DNA of 64,000 bases, taken from NCBI RefSeq assembly GCF_048541835.1, contig NZ_JBLEOY010000003.1:121233-185232 (forward strand). The letters run 5' to 3'. How positions within the stretch are numbered: position 1 is the first letter of the stretch; each line of letters begins with the position of its first letter. The notes under the pieces are model-generated. The model had not been told where the DNA came from. It made no database searches and was given only the letters and a program-made list of their open reading frames with translations. The position numbers and the translations under genes were made by a program. This DNA comes from QIJE01 sp048541835. GTDB taxonomy: Bacteria > SZUA-79 > Acidulodesulfobacterales > Acidulodesulfobacteraceae. Shown in pieces: positions 18,939-28,184 of the stretch.

Positions 18939-20293
18939 AATACAGTAAACAGTCAAAACATAAAAGAATATTAAGATATTTTATTTTTGCATGCGCGTGT
19001 TTGTTTGTGTCGATAGGTTTTTTGAATACTTCATACGGCTACAAATACAATGCTATTTTAACTTCAAAGATATCAGACGGAAATTCTCCATTTTTTGCGG
19101 GAACAAAATTGTACGGAACTTTTGCTTCGTCTTATACATTTAATTTCGCAACACCATCAACGACCATTGCTTTTCCTTACGGTAATAAGAATGAGAACTG
19201 CACAGATGATTATCAGATAAACGGACCGACTATAAATGAATTTGACATTACTATTTCAAAAGAACCGCCCGTTAGCGATAATTTCATAACATCCGGTTTT
19301 AAGATTAGTTTAGATACGGGACAAAATATTCGAGACGTCGGACCCTATACCGGTAACTATTCCTATTATACCCGCGATATGTACGATAAGCAATCATGGG
19401 GTTTTAGACAAGCCTATATTTGTTTTAGATTTCCTGTCGGTTCCGGCTTAAAAATGGATATCGGAGAGAAAAATTATTCAATAGGTTATGAGTCTTATAA
19501 CCTTTCAAGGACATGGAACAATACCTATTCGCTCATAGCAGCGGCAGAACCGGGCGGATTAACCGGTATATTCTTAAATTATCATTTTCTTAAAAATTTA
19601 AAAAGCACAATAGGTATCGCTTTTACCGATAGCGCGATGTTTCCTATCGACCGATACCCTACATACGAATTCAGTCTCACTTATAATCCACTGAACTATC
19701 TTGTGTTTTATGAAGGAATGGTCTACGGAGCGGAAAATTTCATTATATACGGTAATAATTTAATTCCCGATAATCTAAATAAGTTTTTTTACAACTTTAT
19801 CGGCGCAGAATTTTCGTATTTTGAGGGCTATGATTTCGTTTTAGATTATGAAGCAGGTCTGAACGGAGGGATAAACAAATCATTCGTTTATAACAACGCA
19901 ATAAATATTAACAGCCTTCCCTCTTCAGGCGCGTATCCGAATCAGTTTATTTCGACGTCCGATTCAACCTTCAACAAGAGTCGCTTTTCCGGAGTCGCTT
20001 TTTATATTCATCATTATAAGGCGTATAATTTTGGAAGGCTTTCTCAAACTTTAAGGCTGACCGATGTTTCAGACCCGCAGGGCCTATGGGAAACTGCAAG
20101 TATTCCCGGAGAGGCGTTCCGTTATTTTGATTATACGTTAACCATAGGATTAAGACCGAATATTAAAATTATGAAGAATATTCAATATAGATTGGAATTT
20201 GAGCATCAGCTTTCGAATCAAGATATTTACGGAGACGGGAATCCGTCTCAAAATATGATGAATTTCATGATGATATATACGTTTTCACGGTAA
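18935..20293 (+). CDS. Outer-membrane beta-barrel (porin-like), candidate B12-regulated
   Basis: A 452-residue exported protein. An N-terminal signal peptide (basic KHKRILR, then a hydrophobic core with two Cys, ending near residue 35) is followed by alternating aromatic/polar strands and short Gly/Asn/Asp turns, e.g. YSIGYESYNLSRTWNNTYSL. The last strand ends MMIYTFSR. Overall it looks like a barrel of about 16-18 strands, similar in style to the Bbp2/OmpL-like porins, though this family call is tentative. There is no TonB box or plug domain. It is the first sizeable gene downstream of the cobalamin riboswitch, so a role in uptake of corrinoid or a B12-linked nutrient is plausible but unproven. 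Confidence 0.7.
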   Translation: MKYSKQSKHKRILRYFIFACACLFVSIGFLNTSYGYKYNAILTSKISDGNSPFFAGTKLYGTFASSYTFNFATPSTTIAFPYGNKNENCTDDYQINGPTINEFDITISKEPPVSDNFITSGFKISLDTGQNIRDVGPYTGNYSYYTRDMYDKQSWGFRQAYICFRFPVGSGLKMDIGEKNYSIGYESYNLSRTWNNTYSLIAAAEPGGLTGIFLNYHFLKNLKSTIGIAFTDSAMFPIDRYPTYEFSLTYNPLNYLVFYEGMVYGAENFIIYGNNLIPDNLNKFFYNFIGAEFSYFEGYDFVLDYEAGLNGGINKSFVYNNAININSLPSSGAYPNQFISTSDSTFNKSRFSGVAFYIHHYKAYNFGRLSQTLRLTDVSDPQGLWETASIPGEAFRYFDYTLTIGLRPNIKIMKNIQYRLEFEHQLSNQDIYGDGNPSQNMMNFMMIYTFSR

Positions 20294-20441
20294 CCGTTAC
20301 GTTATCATTTTTTTTAATCGCAATGCTCTTGTAAATTTGAAATAATATGATAAAATACACTTAAATAAGTAATTTATAAGTCGGGATTCGGAATGTTTTT
20401 TAAACTTGACTAATACCGACATATTATGGTAAAAAATTAAT

Positions 20442-20696
20442 ATGGCTATAGAAGAGAAAACAAAGACATTTGCTGGAATATACGAATCCCAGGGGCATTA
20501 TGAGGATGCCTTGAATATTTACATAGACCTTTTGAAAGGAAGTCCTTTAGACGAAAAATTAACGGAAAGCATTAAAAGATTGCAGTCGTTAATTCAAGAA
20601 AAGAATAGCGAACGAAAGAAGATAATGGATACTCAAATATCCGTCCTTGAAGGTTTCCTGCATAAGACATATGCTTATAAAAATAGTCCTGCATAA
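20442..20696 (+). CDS. Small TPR-like protein
   Basis: An 84-residue cytosolic protein. Residues 10-35 form one recognisable TPR-type unit (AGIYESQGHYEDALNIYIDLL), followed by a helix SIKRLQSLIQ and a charged helix. One repeat alone would not make a superhelix, so it may oligomerise or bind a partner. A possible promoter, TTGTAA (20329-20334) and TAAAAT (20351-20356) with a 16-base spacer, precedes it. It lies 39 bases before the peptidase gene. No specific function can be given. Confidence 0.65.
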   Translation: MAIEEKTKTFAGIYESQGHYEDALNIYIDLLKGSPLDEKLTESIKRLQSLIQEKNSERKKIMDTQISVLEGFLHKTYAYKNSPA

Positions 20697-20735
20697 ACAT
20701 AACGAGATGCCTTGTTTTTATATTGACTCATACTC

Positions 20736-21947
20736 ATGTTGAATGTTTACGAGCGCGTGACGTCTGCAATCGATAAAAAAGCCGCCGGGATTTTAATTAA
20801 AAAACCCTCTAATATATTTTATATTACGCATTTTTCCGGCGAGGGTTACGTTTATGTTTCAAATAACAGAGAAATTAGTTTATATATCGACGGAAGATAT
20901 ACGGAGAGAGCAAAGAAAGAGTGCGTCGGGGATATAAGGATTATCGGCATAAGAGAGGTTTATAATGATATTGCGGGAGATATATGCGGTATTATTTTTA
21001 ACGATAAATTTACGGATAGGGCGATTAATCCGGGTAACGCCGATGTAGGCAATAATAAGTCGACCGTTATTTTTGAATCGGATTATTTTACGTATGAAGA
21101 GTTTTTGGGGTTTAGAGCGGGATTTAAACGCAGAGTTAAATTGATTCCGTCTCATAATGCGATATCTAAGATAAGGTCGTTAAAAGATAAAGAGGAACTT
21201 AGCCTTATTATTAAGGCGGTTTCTATCGCAGAAAAATCTATGATAGATTCCCTGAGGATTTTATTGGGTTTCGACGTTCCGGATATAAAAACTATTTTGC
21301 CTTATAAAACTGTTGATTCAGGCGTATCTTCGAAATCCGTTAAGTCGGAACGCGATTTGACCTTAATTTATAAAAAGAGCTTAATAGATAGCTATTCTAA
21401 AGAATCTTTTGAGACCATAGTGCTTTCCGACAGTAATTCCAGCTTGCCACACGGCATATCGTCGGATGTGGAAATAAATAAGAGCGGCATTTTGCTTTGC
21501 GATTTCGGGGCGGAACGAAACGGTTATAAGAGCGATGAGACTATAACGATTCATTTGGGAAATCCGGACGGCAAGTTTTTGGATGTTTACAATACGGTTT
21601 ATTCGGCTCAGCAGCTTGCTGTTTCAAAAATAAAGCCGGGGGTTAAATTTAGTTATTTGGATAGAACGGCAAGGGATTATATAGAGAAAAAGGGTTATGG
21701 TAAGTATTTTACTCATTCTCTCGGGCATGGTGTAGGGCTTGATATTCACGAACATCCTTACGTAAGTAAAAGAAATGATGATATCGTCTGTGAGGGAATG
21801 GTTTTCACCGTAGAACCCGGAATATATATAGAGGGGGAGTTTGGCGTAAGGATAGAGGACATGTACTACGTAGAAAAAGATAGAGCAAGGCTTATTACTA
21901 ATATAAATAAAAGTCAATGTAGACTTATAGATATGGGCATTATTTAG
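20736..21947 (+). CDS. pepQ: M24 family Xaa-Pro aminopeptidase
   Basis: A 403-residue metallopeptidase that removes N-terminal residues preceding proline. The creatinase-type N-terminal domain covers ~1-140. The pita-bread catalytic domain has dinuclear metal ligands in LLCDFGAERNGYKSDETITI, in SLGHGVGLDIHEHPYV, and two Glu in FTVEPGIYIEGEFGVRIED. An extra ~40-residue polar loop (about residues 185-225) interrupts the usual spacing. Peptidase-efp-accB-accC is a common bacterial gene order, supporting the call. PepP versus PepQ is not resolved, so the symbol is provisional. Confidence 0.88.
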   Translation: MLNVYERVTSAIDKKAAGILIKKPSNIFYITHFSGEGYVYVSNNREISLYIDGRYTERAKKECVGDIRIIGIREVYNDIAGDICGIIFNDKFTDRAINPGNADVGNNKSTVIFESDYFTYEEFLGFRAGFKRRVKLIPSHNAISKIRSLKDKEELSLIIKAVSIAEKSMIDSLRILLGFDVPDIKTILPYKTVDSGVSSKSVKSERDLTLIYKKSLIDSYSKESFETIVLSDSNSSLPHGISSDVEINKSGILLCDFGAERNGYKSDETITIHLGNPDGKFLDVYNTVYSAQQLAVSKIKPGVKFSYLDRTARDYIEKKGYGKYFTHSLGHGVGLDIHEHPYVSKRNDDIVCEGMVFTVEPGIYIEGEFGVRIEDMYYVEKDRARLITNINKSQCRLIDMGII

Positions 21948-22049
21948 CTATGAAGTTTTAAATTAATGAAATTATCGGTTGATTTTTATTCTATATTGTT
22001 TTAAATTATAGAATTGCAGTTAAGGAATACAAATAAGCGGAGGTTTTCA

Positions 22050-22619
22050 GTGTACCCTACTACTAGTTTTAAAAAAGGTTTAAGGATAGAAATAGATAAA
22101 GAGCCTTATGAAATTATAGATTTTCAGCATGTAAAACCTGGAAAAGGCGGGGCTTTCGTAAGGACTAAATTAAAAAGTCTTATTTCCGGAAAGGTAATAG
22201 ATAAAACGCTAAGGGCGGGAGAAAAGGTCGGTATACCCGATATCGAAGAGAAAAATATGCAGTATCTATATGCCGAAGGCGATAGTTTTATTTTTATGGA
22301 TAACGAGACATACGACCAGATAAATATAGATAAAGAATCGTCGGCCGAAAGTGCCGATTTTTTGTTGGAGAATATTCAGGTGAACATTCTATATTACAAC
22401 GGTAAACCGATAAATATCAATGTTCCTAATTTTATTAATATGAAAATAATACGAACTGAGCCGGGATTGAGAGGGGATACTGTTTCCGGTTCGAATAAAC
22501 CGGCGGTGCTTGAAACCGGTCTTGTAATCAACGTACCTCTTTTTTTAAACGAAGGGGATATGATAAAAGTAGATACCAGAACAAAATCATATATTGAGAG
22601 AGTAAATTCTAAACAATAA
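22050..22619 (+). CDS. efp: Translation elongation factor P
   Basis: EF-P relieves ribosome stalling at polyproline stretches. The three beta-barrel domains are complete, and the modifiable lysine lies in the loop HVKPGKGGAF. I set the start at GTG 22050 because CGGAGG (22038-22043) sits 6 bases upstream and the product then begins with the family N-terminus (YPTTSFKKGLRIEID), giving 189 residues. A TTG at 22014 would add 12 atypical residues. No EpmA/EpmB-type modification genes are in the window. The following gene is accB. Confidence 0.95.
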   Translation: MYPTTSFKKGLRIEIDKEPYEIIDFQHVKPGKGGAFVRTKLKSLISGKVIDKTLRAGEKVGIPDIEEKNMQYLYAEGDSFIFMDNETYDQINIDKESSAESADFLLENIQVNILYYNGKPININVPNFINMKIIRTEPGLRGDTVSGSNKPAVLETGLVINVPLFLNEGDMIKVDTRTKSYIERVNSKQ

Positions 22620-22649
22620 CTTTATCATACAAAGGTTTAAGGAAGAGAT

Positions 22650-23162
22650 ATGAATATAAAGGATATAAAAGACTTAATAAAATTTGTTAAGTCTAGTAAA
22701 ATTAAGGAATTTTATTATAAAAAAGGCGACGAAGAAATTAGGATTGAGTTAAGCGGTGAGGGTACTCATAGGCATAATTTAAAAGAAGTGGTTTTCGAGA
22801 AAAGCGAATATGCCTCTCAAATTTCCGAAGCCGAGCAAAGCGACCTTACCGACTTTGCAATGCGCAGGTCGGAAATATTGGAAACAGAGCTGACGAGCGG
22901 AAAGGCAACGGGGAATGACAAGCTTAAAGAGATAACCTCTCCGTTTGTAGGTTCTTTTTACAGGTCGTCTTCTCCGGAAAAATCTCCTTTTGTCGAAGCG
23001 GATAGTATAGTGGAGAAAGGGAATCCGGTCTGTATCATAGAGGCCATGAAAATAATGAATGAAATAGAAGTTGATATAAAGTGCAGGGTTGTATCCATTT
23101 TGGCGGAAAACGGGCAGTTGGTAGAATACGGACAGCCGTTATTCCTCGTAGAACCTCTATAA
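22650..23162 (+). CDS. accB: Biotin carboxyl carrier protein of acetyl-CoA carboxylase
   Basis: A 170-residue BCCP. The N-terminus (MNIKDIKDLIKFVKSSKIKE) is the AccC-binding helix. A flexible linker covers ~50-95. The C-terminal biotinyl domain carries the target lysine in CIIEAMKIMNEIE, with the thumb region near FYRSSSPEKSPF. AAGGAAG precedes the ATG. Biotinylated BCCP shuttles carboxyl groups between AccC and AccAD for malonyl-CoA synthesis. Confidence 0.96.
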   Translation: MNIKDIKDLIKFVKSSKIKEFYYKKGDEEIRIELSGEGTHRHNLKEVVFEKSEYASQISEAEQSDLTDFAMRRSEILETELTSGKATGNDKLKEITSPFVGSFYRSSSPEKSPFVEADSIVEKGNPVCIIEAMKIMNEIEVDIKCRVVSILAENGQLVEYGQPLFLVEPL

Positions 23163-23224
23163 GTAAAAAAAATAGATATATTAAAAATAGCTCACTTCTT
23201 CACGATTCATAAATCAATAAAAAT

Positions 23225-24565
23225 ATGTTTAGAAAGATTTTAATAGCGAACAGGGGCGAAATAGCCGTCAGGATTATCAGGGCATGCAGGGAGATGAATA
23301 TAAAGACTGTTGCGGTTTATTCTACCGCCGACAGAGACAGTCTTCATGTGAAATATGCGGATGAAAGCATATGCATAGGCCCTCCGCCATCCTTAAAAAG
23401 TTATCTTAATATATCGTCTATAATATCCGCTGCGGAAATAACCGATAGTGAGGCTATTCATCCCGGTTATGGTTTTTTATCGGAAAACGCTAACTTTGCG
23501 GAGATTTGCGAGAATTGCGGTATTAAGTTTATAGGTCCGACCTCTTCTAATATGAATCTTTTAGGAAATAAAAGAAATGCAAAGAAGTTAGTAAAGAGTC
23601 TTGGTATTCCGGTTTTGTCAGGTAGCGACGACATAGGGGGCGATGAGGAAGATATAAAAAAAGCAGCCGAACAAATCGGTTATCCATTAATACTTAAGGC
23701 ATCTATGGGGGGCGGCGGAAGAGGTATAAGAATGGTCCTGACGCCGGCTCATTTATCGCAGGCTTATCATCAGGCAAGACAGGAAGCTCAATCCTTCTTC
23801 GGAGATAAAGACGTTTATTTGGAAAAGTACTGTGAAAATCCGAGACATATAGAGTTTCAGGTACTCGCGGATAGGCACGGCAACGCTGTATATCTTGGAG
23901 AAAGAGATTGCTCTATTCAAAGGAGACATCAAAAGATCATTGAAGAGGCACCGTCTATTGCGGTAAAATCTGCTGCAAGAAAAAAAATGGGGGACTTAAT
24001 ACTAAAAGTAGTTAAAAAAATAAATTACGTCAATGCGGCTACCTTTGAATTTCTCTTGGCAGATAACGGAGAGTTTTATTTTATGGAGGTAAACACGAGG
24101 ATTCAAGTAGAACATCCCGTTACGGAATTCGTAACTAATACCGATATCGTTAAAGAACAGATAAAAATTGCAAACGGAGATAAGCTTAAGATTAAACAGG
24201 ACGACGTTAAGATTAAAGGTCACAGTATAGAGCTTAGAATTAATGCCGAGAATTCGATAAATTTCAAACCTTCACCGGGTACGATAACATTTTATAATAA
24301 ACCGGGCGGTTTAAACGTAAGAGTCGATGACTTTATTTGCTGCGGCTGCAATATTCAGCCTTTTTACGATTCTTTAATAGCAAAACTTATCGTTTATGAT
24401 ACGACCCGTTTAGGCGCCATAAACAGAGCTAAAAGCGCTCTTAATGAGTTTAGGGTTGAGGGGATAGAGACAAATATCCCGTTTCTGAGAAAAATGTTGA
24501 ACGATAGCGATTATATCTCCGGTAAATTTGACATAGGGTATGCTCAGAGATTTATAGAAGGATAA
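23225..24565 (+). CDS. accC: Biotin carboxylase subunit of acetyl-CoA carboxylase
   Basis: A 446-residue ATP-grasp enzyme that carboxylates biotin on AccB. Characteristic segments: RKILIANRGEIAVRIIRACR at the start, HPGYGFLSENANFA, the ATP lid KASMGGGGRGIRMV near residue 160, and the catalytic MEVNTRIQVEHPVTE near residue 290. The C-terminal domain is complete. Length is typical. It directly follows accB. The leader is entirely A/T with no ribosome site. Pyruvate carboxylase subunit A is the main alternative, but linkage to accB and efp favours AccC. Confidence 0.95.
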   Translation: MFRKILIANRGEIAVRIIRACREMNIKTVAVYSTADRDSLHVKYADESICIGPPPSLKSYLNISSIISAAEITDSEAIHPGYGFLSENANFAEICENCGIKFIGPTSSNMNLLGNKRNAKKLVKSLGIPVLSGSDDIGGDEEDIKKAAEQIGYPLILKASMGGGGRGIRMVLTPAHLSQAYHQARQEAQSFFGDKDVYLEKYCENPRHIEFQVLADRHGNAVYLGERDCSIQRRHQKIIEEAPSIAVKSAARKKMGDLILKVVKKINYVNAATFEFLLADNGEFYFMEVNTRIQVEHPVTEFVTNTDIVKEQIKIANGDKLKIKQDDVKIKGHSIELRINAENSINFKPSPGTITFYNKPGGLNVRVDDFICCGCNIQPFYDSLIAKLIVYDTTRLGAINRAKSALNEFRVEGIETNIPFLRKMLNDSDYISGKFDIGYAQRFIEG

Positions 24566-24689
24566 AGAGAATTAATTATTAATTTTTACCTTGCAAATAC
24601 AGGAGTTAAATTATTAAAATATAAACATAGTCTTATGGGAAATGAAGCGTATAATTAATATGTGAGAAAAGATAAAAAAGGGGGGATTT

Positions 24690-25076
24690 ATGGATTTTCC
24701 AAAGGGTTTGAAATACAATTCTGAACATATCTGGGTTAAAGTTGACGGGGACAATGCGCTTATCGGGGTTACCGATCATGCGCAGGATCAGCTGGGAGAT
24801 ATAATATATGTGGATTTACCGGAGGTGGGCTATGAGTTGGAACAAAATGAATCGTTTGGAACCATAGAGTCTGCCAAATCGGTTTCGGAGTTATATGCAC
24901 CCGTCGGCGGTCATGTGATTAGTATTAACGAATCGTTAAAGGATGAGCCGGAGCTTGTTAACGAGGAACCTTACGATTCCGGATGGCTGCTTAAGGTCAA
25001 GCTTACGAACGAAGATGAGTTAAACAACTTGATGGAACAGAGTCAATATGAAGAATATTTGAAAAGTAGCGAGTAG
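24690..25076 (+). CDS. gcvH: Glycine cleavage H protein (lipoyl carrier)
   Basis: A 128-residue H protein with the lipoyl-lysine in FGTIESAKSVSELYAPVGG and the conserved HIWVKVDGDNALIGVTDHAQ start. A GGGGG ribosome site is followed by the ATG. It normally carries the aminomethyl group between GcvP, GcvT and Lpd, none of which are in the window. The neighbour is a lipoate ligase, so this may be a lipoyl relay protein, or one of the LbpA-type carriers used by sulfur-oxidising Hdr systems. The sequence alone does not separate these. Confidence 0.9.
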   Translation: MDFPKGLKYNSEHIWVKVDGDNALIGVTDHAQDQLGDIIYVDLPEVGYELEQNESFGTIESAKSVSELYAPVGGHVISINESLKDEPELVNEEPYDSGWLLKVKLTNEDELNNLMEQSQYEEYLKSSE

Positions 25077-25121
25077 TAAAATGCGGATATGCTTAGCCGA
25101 TTTTCGTCGTGAAATAGCAAC

Positions 25122-25928
25122 ATGATAAGCGCTAAAAACGATGGATATTTTAATCTGATAGTGTCGTCGGGTTGTGCCGGCAGTTTTAATATGTCAGCCG
25201 ACTTATCCTTGCTGAATAAGTACAAAATGATTTCGGATTTTTCAAGTCGTCCGACATTGAGGATTTACTATTTTGACCCGCCTGCTCTTTCGTTGGGGTT
25301 TTTCCAAAAAGATAAAAATATAGATGAAGGTATTATTGCAAAGGCAAAAAACAAGGGCTACGATATCGTTTCGAGACCTACCGGAGGCAGGGCAGTACTG
25401 CACAAGAGTGAAATAACTTACAGTATAGCAGCATCCTATAAAGAGGGTATTTTTGCGGGGAAACTTTTAGAAACATATAAGAAGGTCGGAAAGTTTATAT
25501 ATATGTTTTTTATCAACTTAGGTTTAAGTCCCGATAACGAGGTTTCTCTAAAGGTAAACGAAAAAAGTAATGTTGCGTCTAAAAGAGGGAATGGTTTTAA
25601 CTGTTTTTTGAAAACACATTCGTATGAAATAACGTTTGACGGCAAGAAAATTTGCGGTAATTCGCAGAGACGAAATGAATCTGCATTCTTACAGCACGGC
25701 TCTATTTATGTAGATTATAATCCGGCCGAACATTTGGAGTTATTTGAGGGCGGCAGTTTTAATTCGGATTATTTTAATAACATTACCGGTATAAAGCAGG
25801 AAATGAGAAAAACCGGCATTCATTTCGGTTTATATACATTAAGCTTTGGGCATCTTTCCGATATTATGGTCAAATCTTTTCGAGATACTTATAATCTTAA
25901 GCCTAAGCATGCGGTTATGCCGATATAG
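25122..25928 (+). CDS. Lipoate-protein ligase / octanoyltransferase (LplA/LipM family)
   Basis: A 268-residue protein of the biotin/lipoate transferase fold. Diagnostic pieces are NMSADLSLL near the N-terminus, ALSLGFFQ, and SRPTGGRAVLHKSEITYS, the lipoate-binding loop. KICGNSQRR carries the catalytic Lys region, followed by LQHGSIYVD. It lacks the C-terminal accessory domain of E. coli LplA. This is typical of LipM or of ligases with a separate small domain. It sits 46 bases after gcvH, which is its likely substrate. Ligase versus octanoyltransferase activity is unresolved. Confidence 0.88.
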   Translation: MISAKNDGYFNLIVSSGCAGSFNMSADLSLLNKYKMISDFSSRPTLRIYYFDPPALSLGFFQKDKNIDEGIIAKAKNKGYDIVSRPTGGRAVLHKSEITYSIAASYKEGIFAGKLLETYKKVGKFIYMFFINLGLSPDNEVSLKVNEKSNVASKRGNGFNCFLKTHSYEITFDGKKICGNSQRRNESAFLQHGSIYVDYNPAEHLELFEGGSFNSDYFNNITGIKQEMRKTGIHFGLYTLSFGHLSDIMVKSFRDTYNLKPKHAVMPI

Positions 25929-26063
25929 GTGTAAAATTTAAACCCGGTTAAAGAAATATGGGTCCGATAGTTTTTAGCGATCGGGCGGTTAATGACGCCG
26001 ACCCCCTATTATTCTTTACAATTCTTTGTTTTTATGATATATCTTAATCATTACTTAAGACAA

Positions 26064-26139
26064 GCGGGTATAGCTCAGTTGGTAGAGTACAAGCTTCCCA
26101 AGCTTGGTGTCGCGGGTTCGACCCCCGTTGCCCGCTCCA
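26064..26139 (+). tRNA. tRNA-Gly (anticodon CCC)
   Basis: A complete cloverleaf: acceptor GCGGGTA pairs with TGCCCGC, D arm GCTC/GAGT, anticodon stem CAAGC/GCTTG around loop TTCCCAA, T arm with TTCGACC, and encoded CCA at 26137-26139. The anticodon CCC reads GGG. A possible promoter lies upstream: TTTACA at 26015-26020 and TATATC at 26038-26043 with a 17-base spacer. Confidence 0.95.
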
Positions 26140-26177
26140 TTTAAAAAAATCCCGAAAAATGTTAAAGTAATCTTATT

Positions 26178-28181
26178 ATGGCGTTATTTAATCTTGTTTC
26201 GGAAAACAGTCCGACCGGAGATCAGCCTAAAGCGATAAACTCGTTAGTTGAGGGAATAAGGGATAAAAACTTAAAATACCAAACACTTTTGGGGGTTACG
26301 GGTTCGGGAAAGACGTTTACGATGGCACATGTCATCAAAGAACTCGAGAGGCCTACCATTATAATAGCCCCCAACAAAACCCTTGCCGGACAGCTTTATT
26401 CCGAATTCAAATCGTTGTTTCCGGAAAATGCAATAGAATTTTTTATAAGTTATTACGACTATTACCAGCCCGAGGCTTATGTTCCGTCAAAAGACCTTTA
26501 TATAGAAAAAGACTCCGCAATTAACGACCAGATTGATAAAATGAAGCATTCTGCCACGAGGTCTATTCTTTCAAGACGAGACGTTATCGTGATCGCATCG
26601 GTTTCATGTATATACGGTCTCGGTTCCCCCCAGAGTTATGCAGGCATGCTTCTTGAAGTTAAAAAGGGAGAGGAAGTCAATCTAAGCGATGTCTTAAGCA
26701 AACTGACGGATATAAGATACGAAAGAAACAACGTAGATTTTCATCGAGGTACTTTCAGGGTTAGGGGGGATACGGTCGATATTTTTCCGGCTTATGAAGA
26801 AGAGATTGCAATCAGGATAGAATTGTTCGGAAACGAGATTTCTATGATAGCGGAAATAGACCCCTTAAGAGGGTCGATTATACGAAGGCTTTCTAAGGCA
26901 GCTATTTATCCTGCGTCACATTACGTCGCAGACGAATCGACATTGAAAAGTGCCGTTAAATCCATTAAAGAGGAGTTGAAAGACAGATTGATTGAGCTTA
27001 AAGCCCTCGGCAAGATAGTGGAGGCGCAAAGGCTTGAACAGAGGACGATATATGACCTTGAAATGATGCAGGAGATCGGTTATTGTTCCGGTATTGAAAA
27101 TTATTCTAGGCATTTAACGGGTAGGAAAGAGGGTGAGCCGCCCCCAACGCTTCTCGACTATTTTCCGGATGACTTTGTTATTATGATTGACGAATCTCAT
27201 GTATCCGTTCCGCAAATCAGAGGGATGTATAACGGGGATATTTCTAGGAAATCTACGCTTGTAGAATATGGTTTCAGGCTCCCCTGCGCATTAGATAATC
27301 GACCCCTGAATTTTGAAGAATTTTCATCTCATATAAAAAATCTTGTTTTTGTTTCGGCAACCCCTGCCGAGTATGAATTAAGCGTAAGTTCTACCGTAGT
27401 GGAGCAGATAATTCGTCCTACAGGTTTAATCGACCCTATGGTAGAGGTAAGACCGGAGACGAATCAGGTCGATGACATAATAAGTGAAATTAAGAAGGCA
27501 GTGGCTGAAGGCGGCAGGGTGCTTGTTATCACACTGACAAAAAGAATGTCGGAAGATTTAACCGATTTTTTAATAGACAGCGGTATTAGTGCAAGGTATT
27601 TACATTCCGATATAGATTCCTTAGAGAGATTTAAAATTATCAGAGAGTTGAGGCGCGGCGATTTTGACGTTTTAGTGGGTATAAATCTTTTAAGGGAGGG
27701 ATTGGATATTCCGGAGGTTGAGTTGATAGGAATATTGGACGCCGACAAAGAGGGTTTTTTACGTTCTAAAACCTCGCTAATTCAGACCATAGGGAGGACG
27801 GCAAGGAATATTAAGGGGAGAGTCATATTGTACGGAAATAAAATTACCGAATCTATGCGGTTTGCAATTTCAGAAACGGAAAGGAGAAGAAAAATTCAGA
27901 AAGATTATAACGATAAAAATAATATAACCCCAAAATCCATACAAAAGAATATACCGGGATTATTAACCACCATATTTGAACAGGATTATATCGATATATC
28001 CGGTGGTTTCGATAATAATTCTCCTTTGATATTAGACCCTAAAGAGGCGGAAAGGAGAATAAAAAATCTTTCCAAGAAAATGAAAAAAGCCGCCAAAGGA
28101 TTAAATTTTGAAGAGGCCGCTCTAATAAGAGATGAAATTAATTCTATTAAAAAGAATATGCTGCTGATGGACAGTGTTTGA
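26178..28181 (+). CDS. uvrB: Excinuclease ABC subunit B
   Basis: A 667-residue UvrB. It receives damaged DNA from UvrA, verifies the lesion and recruits UvrC. Visible parts: Walker A GVTGSGKT near residue 40, the beta-hairpin region YYDYYQPEAYVP and DLYIEKDSAIND, the helicase motif IDESHVSVPQ near 336, motif VI QTIGRTARN, and a C-terminal UVR coil (NFEEAALIRDEI). Length is normal. uvrC starts 3 bases after the stop. No SOS box is obvious upstream. Confidence 0.98.
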   Translation: MALFNLVSENSPTGDQPKAINSLVEGIRDKNLKYQTLLGVTGSGKTFTMAHVIKELERPTIIIAPNKTLAGQLYSEFKSLFPENAIEFFISYYDYYQPEAYVPSKDLYIEKDSAINDQIDKMKHSATRSILSRRDVIVIASVSCIYGLGSPQSYAGMLLEVKKGEEVNLSDVLSKLTDIRYERNNVDFHRGTFRVRGDTVDIFPAYEEEIAIRIELFGNEISMIAEIDPLRGSIIRRLSKAAIYPASHYVADESTLKSAVKSIKEELKDRLIELKALGKIVEAQRLEQRTIYDLEMMQEIGYCSGIENYSRHLTGRKEGEPPPTLLDYFPDDFVIMIDESHVSVPQIRGMYNGDISRKSTLVEYGFRLPCALDNRPLNFEEFSSHIKNLVFVSATPAEYELSVSSTVVEQIIRPTGLIDPMVEVRPETNQVDDIISEIKKAVAEGGRVLVITLTKRMSEDLTDFLIDSGISARYLHSDIDSLERFKIIRELRRGDFDVLVGINLLREGLDIPEVELIGILDADKEGFLRSKTSLIQTIGRTARNIKGRVILYGNKITESMRFAISETERRRKIQKDYNDKNNITPKSIQKNIPGLLTTIFEQDYIDISGGFDNNSPLILDPKEAERRIKNLSKKMKKAAKGLNFEEAALIRDEINSIKKNMLLMDSV

Positions 28182-28184
28182 GAG

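Noticed and set aside
20406..20427. TTGACT/TATTAT pair before the TPR-like gene
   Set aside because: The spacer is only 10 bases, too short for a sigma70 promoter.
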